Positions 46,337-53,420 of a DNA stretch of 64,000 nt are shown piece after piece. Both the position numbers and the translations under genes were made by a program. The notes under the pieces are model-generated. The model was given only the letters and a program-made list of their open reading frames with translations. It did no database searches and was not told the origin of the DNA. How positions within the stretch are numbered: the stretch's first letter is position 1; every line of letters starts with the position of its first letter. Source of the stretch: an uncultured Clostridia bacterium (GTDB lineage: Bacteria > Bacillota > Clostridia > Christensenellales > Aristaeellaceae); assembly GCA_934631985.1 (NCBI GenBank), contig CAKTYE010000004.1, positions 11,018 to 75,017 on the forward strand. Direction: 5' to 3'.

Positions 46337-47134
46337 ATGAAGAAACGATGGGTATGCCTGCTGACCCTGCTGGTGCTGCTGATGTGTCCGCTGGCGAGGG
46401 CGGACTTTGGAGAATTTTCCGATGGTGCCTTAAGCTCCGGCTACAGCGCTTCCTTTGCCATCGGCGCGGGTGGGCCTGGTATTACATTTTTTGCCAGTCT
46501 TCTTTTCTATGTGCTGTCTGCCCTGATAGTGAGCATTTTCTACTTCATATGCCACTTCATATGCCACTTAATAGGTCGCTTTATACGGCGTGTTTTTGAC
46601 CTGGAACCAAGTGATACTGCTCCGAGTAAAAGCGTATCCTACCTTCAGCCCGTCAGTGAATTGCACGACTTCGATGAAGCGAAGCTTCTTCAGCAGATTC
46701 CCGCCATCTATATGATGCTGCAAAATGCCTGGACCGCAGGCGATTTAACACCCATTCAGCCGCTGCTGACTATCCCTTATTACGCACAGGTGCGCGACAA
46801 CCTGCAAAAAAAATATCTGAATACAAGAATCAAGAACCATTTTGAACAGATCAAAGTGACGGACGTAAAAATGATCGGCTGCATGCCAGGTCATTACGGC
46901 GAGACAGACCAACTGTTTGTCTCGATAGACGCTTCCTTTATCAACTACCTAACGAATATATTTGGAAGCGTCACCCAGGGAAGCAAAACCGACAGGATTT
47001 ACATGCACTATGAATGGGAAATGGAACGCCGCAGAAACAATCCCAACGCCTTTACAGCCAGCGGCAGCACACTGCCCGACGATGTTCGCTGCGATTGGAT
47101 CATTACCCGCATCACGGGGTATCCAAGAACGTAA
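46337..47134 (+). CDS. Tim44-like membrane-anchored protein 1
   Basis: 265 residues from ATG 46337 (AAAGGGA upstream, modest). Signal peptide KKRWVCLLTLLVLLMCPLARA, a Gly/Ser-rich stretch, one strong membrane helix (~50-80, with FYFICHFICHLIGRF), then a soluble Tim44/MRPL45-like domain (~110-260) recognised by LQQIPAIYMMLQNAW, LTPIQPLLTIPYYAQV and a VTDVKMIGCMP strand. In mitochondria this fold binds membranes and import partners; bacterial roles are largely unknown. Same fold, layout and strand as the next gene, 33 bases on. Confidence 0.75.
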   Translation: MKKRWVCLLTLLVLLMCPLARADFGEFSDGALSSGYSASFAIGAGGPGITFFASLLFYVLSALIVSIFYFICHFICHLIGRFIRRVFDLEPSDTAPSKSVSYLQPVSELHDFDEAKLLQQIPAIYMMLQNAWTAGDLTPIQPLLTIPYYAQVRDNLQKKYLNTRIKNHFEQIKVTDVKMIGCMPGHYGETDQLFVSIDASFINYLTNIFGSVTQGSKTDRIYMHYEWEMERRRNNPNAFTASGSTLPDDVRCDWIITRITGYPRT

Positions 47135-47167
47135 ATCTGCTAGTTTTTGCAAAGGAGATAGAAATCC

Positions 47168-48085
47168 ATGAAGAAACGACTGATGTGCCTATTCATTCTG
47201 CTGTTGCTGTTTCTCTGCACTGTCCCTGTCTGCCATGCGGCTACCCAAGCTGCCGCTTCTGCACCCCTTGTGAAAAGCGCATCCAGCTCCTATTCGCCCT
47301 ACGACAGCACCCTCTATGAAGAATATATGCGGCAGCGTCGGCAGGCAAAGGAAGAGGACGATAGCGGTATCAGTTCTTTGCTGAAGATTCCACTGCAAAT
47401 TCTGATGTATTTTCTTATGTGCTGGATAGTAAAAATGCTGTATAAGTTCATCCTCGGCATCATCCATTTTCCAAAGCGCGTAAAGCATCGATCCATATGG
47501 CTCTCCTGCCGCCAACCCATCCAGCAACTGACGGAGTTCAGCGAGGAAAAGTTTGTCGAGGCGTTTCCCGCCATGTTTACCCAATTCATGGAAGGGCTGA
47601 CTTCAGGTCGTATGGCTCTCCTCAATCCGCTGCTAACCGCTGAGCTTTATACACAGATAGATCAAGCGATACAAGCGGCAAAATCAAAGCAGTCTGTTTA
47701 TCGCCGTACCTACCATATGCTGGAAAGCAGCGTGACCGATGTAAAGCTGCTCGGCTGCTGCCCGCATCGTTTCCGCGGCCCGGACTACCTGCGCGTATCC
47801 TTCCAAGGCAGCTTTGCTTACGAGCGTTTTAAGGATGGCGAGGAAGCAGGCCTTGAAAAGAATCGCCATACCATCTGCCAGCAATACACTTGGCTGTTGA
47901 CACGTCATCTCGGCCCGCGTTCGGAGCAGATCAGCAACTGCCCCAACTGCAACGCCGCCATTGACGTAAACAATGCTTCCGCGTGTCCCTACTGCGGCGC
48001 GAAGATCACCAGCGCCGACTACAGTTGGGTAATTTTCAGCATTGAATCATCGCCCCTCCCTGCCGAAAACAATTCCGCAAGCTAA
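47168..48085 (+). CDS. Tim44-like membrane-anchored protein 2 with zinc ribbon
   Basis: 305 residues, ATG behind AAAGGAGATAG. Signal peptide KKRLMCLFILLLLFLCTVPVCHA, one membrane helix (~78-100), Tim44-like domain (~115-245, with FVEAFPAMFTQFMEGLTSGR and LLNPLLTAELYTQI), and a C-terminal zinc ribbon CPNCNAAIDVNNASACPYCG absent from the first paralogue. The VTDVKLLGCCP strand mirrors VTDVKMIGCMP. Probably an operon with gene 1 and a product of tandem duplication. Function unknown. Confidence 0.75.
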   Translation: MKKRLMCLFILLLLFLCTVPVCHAATQAAASAPLVKSASSSYSPYDSTLYEEYMRQRRQAKEEDDSGISSLLKIPLQILMYFLMCWIVKMLYKFILGIIHFPKRVKHRSIWLSCRQPIQQLTEFSEEKFVEAFPAMFTQFMEGLTSGRMALLNPLLTAELYTQIDQAIQAAKSKQSVYRRTYHMLESSVTDVKLLGCCPHRFRGPDYLRVSFQGSFAYERFKDGEEAGLEKNRHTICQQYTWLLTRHLGPRSEQISNCPNCNAAIDVNNASACPYCGAKITSADYSWVIFSIESSPLPAENNSAS

Positions 48086-48090
48086 AAAAG

Positions 48091-48132
48091 CCCGTCCCCC
48101 GCAGCGATAGCTTCCTGCGGGGGACGGACTTT
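48091..48132. terminator. Bidirectional terminator
   Basis: CCGTCCCCCGCAG (48092-48104) with CTGCGGGGGACGG (48115-48127). An A-run precedes and TTTTCTT follows, so it can serve both the Tim44-like operon and the convergent exonuclease gene. Confidence 0.85.
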
Positions 48133-48134
48133 TC

Positions 48135-49139
48135 TTATTCTTCAAACGGCATGCTGGAACGTTCAGCATTCATCAATTCTTCTTCCGGGTCGGGAAGCGC
48201 GCCATGCTCTGCCAGATAGCGGGCTTCCTTCTCCGCCACCTGCAAACGCTTGGTGTGGATATAGGCACGGTTCGCGGCAGTGGCAAAGGCGGTGGTCATG
48301 TTCATCAGGCGCTTGCCATCATCCGTGGGCTGAAAGCGCAGCCGAATCAGCACCGAGCCGTGATCCTTGCAGGTCGCCAGGCCGATGTACTTGTCGGCGC
48401 ACTGCTTGACGTAGCCCTCCTCCTCCAGCAGGGCGGGCTTGCCGCAGCGGGGGCAGCGGGGATGCAGCGCCGTTTCGCTTTGCAGCGCCTCCTTCAGGGA
48501 ATCGAAGGTTTCTCCGGGCAGCTTTTCCCGGCGGGTACGGTTGGCGTGAATGAGCTGCTTGGGCTTCTGGGGATAGTCCAACACCCGCTCAGGGTGCGGC
48601 AGCTTCGCAAACACCAGCGCAGTGTAGTAAGCGTCGTGCAGGGCGTTGTGGAAGCTGCGGTTTTCGTCCGGCTCAATGCCGAAGTCGTCCATGGCAGCCT
48701 TCAGGCCCTTGCGATCCTTGGTGTTTGTCACGACGCTGTACATCTTCTGAATATCGCACAGGGGCGGAAGCTGCTCCTTGCACTGGAAGAAATCCATGTT
48801 CTGCTTCAGCACGCTTACATCGTCGCAGCCCCAGGTCAGCAGCGCGTAATCTTCGCCGCACCATGCCACAAACTGGTGCATGGCTTCCAGGAAGTCCGGC
48901 GCATCCGCCAGCTCCTCCGAGCCAAGATGCGTCATGCGGCGAATGCGGGGATGGATCTTCACATAGTGTGTGGGCCGAATGGGGATGGAAATGCTGTCCA
49001 CCACCATCAGGTCGTCATCCAGCTTCACCGCGCCGATCTGAATCATTTCGAAGATCAGCTTGTCCCCCACCTCACGGTAAACATGGCTCTGGTAGGACAG
49101 GGGCTGGTTCCATTCAAGGTCGAGAATGATATAGTGCAT
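48135..49139 (-). CDS. DEDDh exonuclease-domain protein with zinc ribbon
   Basis: 334 residues from ATG 49139 behind AGGAGT. DnaQ-like fold: Exo I IILDLEWNQP (DxE), and Exo III HNALHDAYYTALVF (HxAxxDA) supplying catalytic His and Asp. A middle part (~190-270) has a Cys set CPRCGKPALL...CADKYIGLATC that may bind zinc. It resembles the KapD/ERI-1-like 3'-5' exonucleases of Firmicutes, acting on RNA or DNA ends; the substrate is not known. Last gene of the rpiR operon, 7 bases after the flavoprotein. Confidence 0.88.
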   Translation of the reverse strand: MHYIILDLEWNQPLSYQSHVYREVGDKLIFEMIQIGAVKLDDDLMVVDSISIPIRPTHYVKIHPRIRRMTHLGSEELADAPDFLEAMHQFVAWCGEDYALLTWGCDDVSVLKQNMDFFQCKEQLPPLCDIQKMYSVVTNTKDRKGLKAAMDDFGIEPDENRSFHNALHDAYYTALVFAKLPHPERVLDYPQKPKQLIHANRTRREKLPGETFDSLKEALQSETALHPRCPRCGKPALLEEEGYVKQCADKYIGLATCKDHGSVLIRLRFQPTDDGKRLMNMTTAFATAANRAYIHTKRLQVAEKEARYLAEHGALPDPEEELMNAERSSMPFEE

Positions 49140-49146
49140 GGTTCGT

Positions 49147-50400
49147 TTACTCCTGACTGCGGCCTTGTGCCGCGGCGCTCGCGCCTGCCAGCGCACCCGT
49201 GGAAAAGGCGATCTGCAAATTAAAGCCGCCCGTGTGGGCGTCCACATCCATTACTTCGCCCGCAAAATACAGCCCGGGACACAGTCGGCTTTCCATGGTG
49301 GCAGGCTGGATCTCCTTGACGGTCACACCGCCGCGGGTCACAATAGCCTCCGCCAGCGGACGGCGCGCGGCAATGGTCAGCGGCAGGGCCTTCAAGGTCT
49401 GGCACAGCTTCTCCCGTTCCGCGCGGGTCACCTGCGCGCACACCCGGTCGGCAGGTACACCGCACAGTGCCGGGAACATTGCACTCAGCCGCAGGGGCAG
49501 AAGGCCCGGCAGCACGTTTTGCAGCTGCTTGCGAGGCTGCGCAGCGAGATCCCGCTGAACCCGCGCGTCCAGCTGCTCCGGGGTCAGCCCGGGCTTCAGG
49601 TCCAGCGTCACCTGCGCCTCGCTGAGGTCATCGGGCAGGTGACAACTCATTTCCAGCACCAGCGGCCCGGAAATGCCGAAGTGGGTGAAAAGCATCTCCC
49701 CCAGCTCGGTATACAGGGTCTTCTTGCCCTTTTTCAGCGTCAGGCGAACGTTTTTCAGCGCCAAGCCCTGCAATTCCCGGGGCCAGCCTTCCGCCGTTTC
49801 CAGCGCGGACAGCACAGCCTCCCGGGGCTGCAGCGTATGTCCTGCGCTTTGCGCCAGCGCGTAACCGTCCCCCGTGGAGCCAGTCATGGGATAGCTTGCG
49901 CCGCCCGTCGCCAGGATCACCGCATCCGCCGCAAGCTGCTCGCCGCTCTCCAGCGTCACGCCGCTGATGCGGCCCGATGTGCATTGCAGCGCCGCGACCC
50001 GGCTGTTCAGCCGCACCTGTACGCCGCGCCGCTCCATCATCCGGGCCAGGGTCCGGGTCACATCGCTGGCCTTTTCCGTCTGCGGATAGACCCGCTGACC
50101 GCGCTGCACCTGCACGGGGCAGCCGTTATCCTCCAGCAGAGCCATCATGTCCTGGGGACCGAAATGGCTCAGGGCGCTGTACAAAAAGCGCGGATTGCGC
50201 GGCACCTGACGCAGAAATTCCTCCTGCGTGCAGTCGTTGGTGACGTTGCAGCGGCCCTTGCCGGTGATGTAAATTTTCTTGCCCAGCTTTTCATTACGCT
50301 CCAGCAGCGTGACCCGCGCACCTGCATCCGCCGCGAAAATGGCAGCCATCATGCCCGCCGCTCCGCCGCCAATAATCAGCACGTTATTCCATGTGTCCAT
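49147..50400 (-). CDS. HI0933/YhiN-family flavoprotein
   Basis: 417 residues from ATG 50400 (GGGAGAAGAG), overlapping the end of rpiR. FAD site NVLIIGGGAAGMMAAIFAA, family block KKIYITGKGRCNVTN, and a C-terminal GLYFAGEVMDVDAHTGGFNLQ are all diagnostic of HI0933-type BaiN-like oxidoreductases. One relative was reported as a bile-acid 3-dehydro reductase, but most members have no proven reaction. A housekeeping redox or tRNA-related role is possible. Confidence 0.92.
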   Translation of the reverse strand: MDTWNNVLIIGGGAAGMMAAIFAADAGARVTLLERNEKLGKKIYITGKGRCNVTNDCTQEEFLRQVPRNPRFLYSALSHFGPQDMMALLEDNGCPVQVQRGQRVYPQTEKASDVTRTLARMMERRGVQVRLNSRVAALQCTSGRISGVTLESGEQLAADAVILATGGASYPMTGSTGDGYALAQSAGHTLQPREAVLSALETAEGWPRELQGLALKNVRLTLKKGKKTLYTELGEMLFTHFGISGPLVLEMSCHLPDDLSEAQVTLDLKPGLTPEQLDARVQRDLAAQPRKQLQNVLPGLLPLRLSAMFPALCGVPADRVCAQVTRAEREKLCQTLKALPLTIAARRPLAEAIVTRGGVTVKEIQPATMESRLCPGLYFAGEVMDVDAHTGGFNLQIAFSTGALAGASAAAQGRSQE

Positions 50401-51259
50401 GCTCTTCTCCCAAATAAACATCGTTGGCAGCCCAAATGGCCTCCAGCTGCTTGAAGTGCCGTCCCAGCTCCTCCTTGCGGTGCAGGCCCAGGGACACGAT
50501 CAGCGCGTTGATGACGCTCATGGGTGCGGCAAGGGAATCCACAAAGGAAGCCATATCCGTGCGGGCGGTGAGGCACACGTCGCTCACATCGTGCAGGGGC
50601 GACATGGGGCCGTCGGTAATGGAAATGACCTGCGCCCCGCCCTTCCGTGCAAAGCGCATGGCCTCCACCGTGCGGGTGGAATAGCGCGGAAAGCTGATGC
50701 CGATCAACACATCGTTGCTGCGCACCCGGGCGATCTCCTCAAACACATCCGTCGCCCCGCTGGACACCAGATGCACCCGATCGAAAATATAATTCAAATA
50801 ATACCCGAGGAACTGTGCCAGCGGCGCAGCCGAGCGCAGGCCGATGACGTAAATTTCCTCTGCATCCAAAATGCGATGCACCGCATTTTCAAAGCACTGC
50901 ACATCCAGCTGCTCCACCGTGGCGCGAATGTTCTGCATGTCGCTTTTCAGCACCGTGCGCAGCACTGCATCCGGGTCGATCTCCGAGGACATTTCAAAGC
51001 GCTGCACCGCCGTCAGCCGATGGCTGACCAATTCCTGCAGCGCCCGCTGCAATTGTGGATACCCCTCATAGCCCAGCACCGAGGCGAAGCGCACCACCGT
51101 GGATTCGCTCACCCCCACGCTTTCGCCCAGGCGGCTGGCGGTCATGAACACCGCCTTATCGTAATGATCGACGATATACTGGGCGATCCTGCGGTGGCCC
51201 TTGCTCAGGCGGCGGCCCGAATGGTTCAGCCGCTCGATCATGTCCTGCATATCCTGCAT
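50384..51259 (-). CDS. MurR/RpiR-family transcriptional regulator
   Basis: 291 residues, ATG behind CAGGAGG. N-terminal HTH_6 (~1-80) with VGVSESTVVRFASVLGYEGYPQLQ and a C-terminal SIS domain (~125-255) with IYVIGLRSAAPLAQF and GISFPRYSTRTVEA. The SIS fold senses phosphosugars. No sugar gene follows; the operon continues with a flavoprotein and an exonuclease, so its targets are probably elsewhere. Confidence 0.92.
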   Translation of the reverse strand: MQDMQDMIERLNHSGRRLSKGHRRIAQYIVDHYDKAVFMTASRLGESVGVSESTVVRFASVLGYEGYPQLQRALQELVSHRLTAVQRFEMSSEIDPDAVLRTVLKSDMQNIRATVEQLDVQCFENAVHRILDAEEIYVIGLRSAAPLAQFLGYYLNYIFDRVHLVSSGATDVFEEIARVRSNDVLIGISFPRYSTRTVEAMRFARKGGAQVISITDGPMSPLHDVSDVCLTARTDMASFVDSLAAPMSVINALIVSLGLHRKEELGRHFKQLEAIWAANDVYLGEEHGHME

Positions 51260-51308
51260 GCGTTTCTACCTCCTGGCGGGCCCTTCTACAAAGGTCCATA
51301 CCTGTTCC

Positions 51309-51337
51309 ATTATATAGGACGAGGGGTATTTTTGCAA
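51309..51337 (-). promoter_or_regulatory. Promoter of the rpiR operon
   Basis: Minus strand TTGCAA (51337-51332), 17 bases, TATAAT (51314-51309). Confidence 0.8.
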
Positions 51338-51372
51338 GACCGCAGGCAGAATCTTTCATTTTGGAAAGCCGG

Positions 51373-52128
51373 TCACAGCTCCTCCAGCAGTGCTTTCCAG
51401 GGGGCTTCCTCCACCGGGCGCGGCCCCAGCAGGGTCAGAGTGATATGCCCCTGACGCACCAGATCCGCATCACTGCCGGGAGTGTGGCGCTCCGCAGGAT
51501 GCTCCGGCGTGCTGAAGAAATATGTCTCCCCGCGGGGCGTTTCGTAGCGCGCATGCCCGTATTCATAGCACACCGTGGAGATGGGACACAGCATCGGGGG
51601 CTGCAAATGCGCCACATCGCAATTGGGAAAATTCACATTCATCAGCGTATGCGGCGGCAGCGGATGCTCCTTCAGCGCTTCGCCCAGCTGCAAAGCCCAT
51701 TCCACGCCCACCTGCAAGGTATCCATGGCGATGGGCGGCTCCGCAGAAAGTGCCAGCGCCGGGTAGCCCATAAACGCCGCCTCCCGCGCAGCCCCCACGG
51801 TGCCGGAGCAGTAGGTCGCCAGCCCGGTGTTCCAGCCGTTGTTGATACCGCTGATCACCAGATCCACATGATCTCCGCACAGCTCCGTCAGACCCAGCCG
51901 GGCGCAGTCCACCGGAGTGCCGTCCACCAGCCAGGCCGCGTCCGCACCCTCCATGATCCCGGGGCGCACCAGCACCGGCGCCGTGGTGGTGAAGGAGTGT
52001 CCCTTGGCGCTCTGCTGGGTCATGGGGGCGCTGACCGTGACCCGATGCCCGTGCGCCGCCACCGTACGGCAAAGAAACGCCAGCAGCGGGCTGGCAAAGC
52101 CATCATCATTGGTAAGCAGAATATGCAT
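51373..52128 (-). CDS. surE: 5'/3'-nucleotidase SurE
   Basis: 251 residues. Metal site HILLTNDDGFASPLL at the N-terminus, SGINNGWNTG and GTVGAAREAAFMG are family blocks. SurE dephosphorylates nucleoside 5'- and 3'-monophosphates and can act on short polyphosphate. It lies 33 bases after capA on the same strand, with AGAGGG before the ATG. Confidence 0.95.
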   Translation of the reverse strand: MHILLTNDDGFASPLLAFLCRTVAAHGHRVTVSAPMTQQSAKGHSFTTTAPVLVRPGIMEGADAAWLVDGTPVDCARLGLTELCGDHVDLVISGINNGWNTGLATYCSGTVGAAREAAFMGYPALALSAEPPIAMDTLQVGVEWALQLGEALKEHPLPPHTLMNVNFPNCDVAHLQPPMLCPISTVCYEYGHARYETPRGETYFFSTPEHPAERHTPGSDADLVRQGHITLTLLGPRPVEEAPWKALLEEL

Positions 52129-52161
52129 GAAAAGCCCTCTTTCTCTTTCGTATACCGTGCG

Positions 52162-53193
52162 TCACTCGTCCGCCTGTGCCGTTTTCGTGAAGTCTGCAAA
52201 GCCCGTGGTCAGGAAGGAATCCGGCAGCCCGGAGTCCGGGTCCTTGGCCTTGTAGAACACCAGCTTGCGCCAGACCTGTTCCTTCCCCGCCTGATCCTCA
52301 ATGGGATAGGGGCGGTAATCCCGATCCTTGTGCATTTTATAAGGGATCGCCGTCAGCGTCGCCAGTTCGCAGCTTCCATCCTCCTGGACGGTATAAGTGA
52401 CCTGCACCACGCAGGTGTCATCGTCCTTGGGCGCGGCGTTCGCCCCAAAGGTGAAGTTGGACAGGCTGTACAAGATCACCTTGCCCTTATAGATCTGAAT
52501 GGGCTGCACCGTATGGGAGCCATGCCCGTAGACCATATCCGCACCCATGTCGATCAGCGCAGGCGCGCCGGTGCGCTGCTGCCCATTGATGTTCAGACTT
52601 TCCTCCTTGCCCCAATGGGCGCTGGCAATGACGAAGGTGCAGCCCTGGGCACGCAGCTCTGCAATGGCCTGCCGGTAGCGCTCCAGCTTCGCCTCATTGA
52701 TGGGATAGGTATAGCCCACAAAGCCAATCTTCACGCCCTTGACGGTGATCGTATACAAGTCGCTGTCCCCAAAGTAGCCGATGCCCTGTTCCGCCAGCGC
52801 AGCAAGGGTATCCACGCGGCCCTTCGCCCCAAAGTCGGACATATGGTTGTTTGCGGTGTTCACCACATCCACATGCCCCAGCTTGAACACCTCGGCAAAC
52901 TCCGGCGCTGCGCCCAGCGCCATGAACTTGCCCGTGGACTTGCGGTTGGTGAAGCAGCCCTCACAGTTGGCGATGGTCAGGTCATCCGCCGCAAACAGCT
53001 CCGCCGCCAGAGAGAAAGGATAATCCAGACCGTTCTTCTTCGTCTTTGCGGTGAAGCTGGAGCCATAGCCCCGGTACTTGTACTGATCGCCCACGGTGCA
53101 GTCGCCGATCAGGGAAAGGGTCAGCGTTTCCGCAGAGGCAAAGCCTGTCAGCAGCACCAGCGCCGCCAGCAGGGCCAGAAAGCGTTTCAGCAT
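52162..53193 (-). CDS. Secreted CapA-family protein
   Basis: 343 residues with a signal peptide (LKRFLALLAALVLLTGFASA). CapA/PgsA metallophosphoesterase-like fold: LIGDCTVGD at the N-terminus, ANCEGCFTN in place of NLEGPLT, NTANNHMSDFG, ASAHWGKE and YGHGSHTVQPI before KGKVILYSLSNF. CapA-type proteins take part in poly-gamma-glutamate export or other capsule synthesis. No capB or capC is nearby, so that role is not supported here. A promoter lies at 53271-53300. Confidence 0.9.
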   Translation of the reverse strand: MLKRFLALLAALVLLTGFASAETLTLSLIGDCTVGDQYKYRGYGSSFTAKTKKNGLDYPFSLAAELFAADDLTIANCEGCFTNRKSTGKFMALGAAPEFAEVFKLGHVDVVNTANNHMSDFGAKGRVDTLAALAEQGIGYFGDSDLYTITVKGVKIGFVGYTYPINEAKLERYRQAIAELRAQGCTFVIASAHWGKEESLNINGQQRTGAPALIDMGADMVYGHGSHTVQPIQIYKGKVILYSLSNFTFGANAAPKDDDTCVVQVTYTVQEDGSCELATLTAIPYKMHKDRDYRPYPIEDQAGKEQVWRKLVFYKAKDPDSGLPDSFLTTGFADFTKTAQADE

Positions 53194-53270
53194 GCAGCAT
53201 TCCTCCTTTTTGTGAAAAAAGCGAAAGCGTTTGGTCGCGCTGCGCGTTCAAACGCAGTTGTTTCTTTTTG

Positions 53271-53300
53271 ATTATAGCATGGCGGTGCAGGGGGATGCAA
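53271..53300 (-). promoter_or_regulatory. Promoter of capA-surE
   Basis: Minus strand TTGCAT (53300-53295), 18 bases, TATAAT (53276-53271); a leader of ~70 bases with the hairpin GCGTTTG...CAAACGC follows. Confidence 0.7.
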
Positions 53301-53362
53301 GGCGGAGGAAGAACCAAGCATTTACAAGCAATAGCTCCAGCAAAGCCCCTTCTGCAATTTTC

Positions 53363-53401
53363 AAAACGGCGCTGTGCATTTTCCACTGCACAGCGCCGTT
53401 T
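53363..53401 (-). terminator. Terminator of the STAND ATPase gene
   Basis: AAAACGGCGCTGTGCA with TGCACAGCGCCGTTT around an 8-base loop, then TTTTGAAAATT on the minus strand. It lies ~20 bases past the stop. Confidence 0.8.
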
Positions 53402-53420
53402 CTCTTATTCGCATACACCT

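Noticed and set aside
49147..50400. Bile-acid dehydrogenation gene
   Set aside because: HI0933-family membership alone does not show bile-acid activity, and no bai genes are present.
52162..53193. Poly-gamma-glutamate capsule locus
   Set aside because: Only the CapA-like gene is present; no ligase (CapB) or CapC gene is nearby, and surE follows instead.
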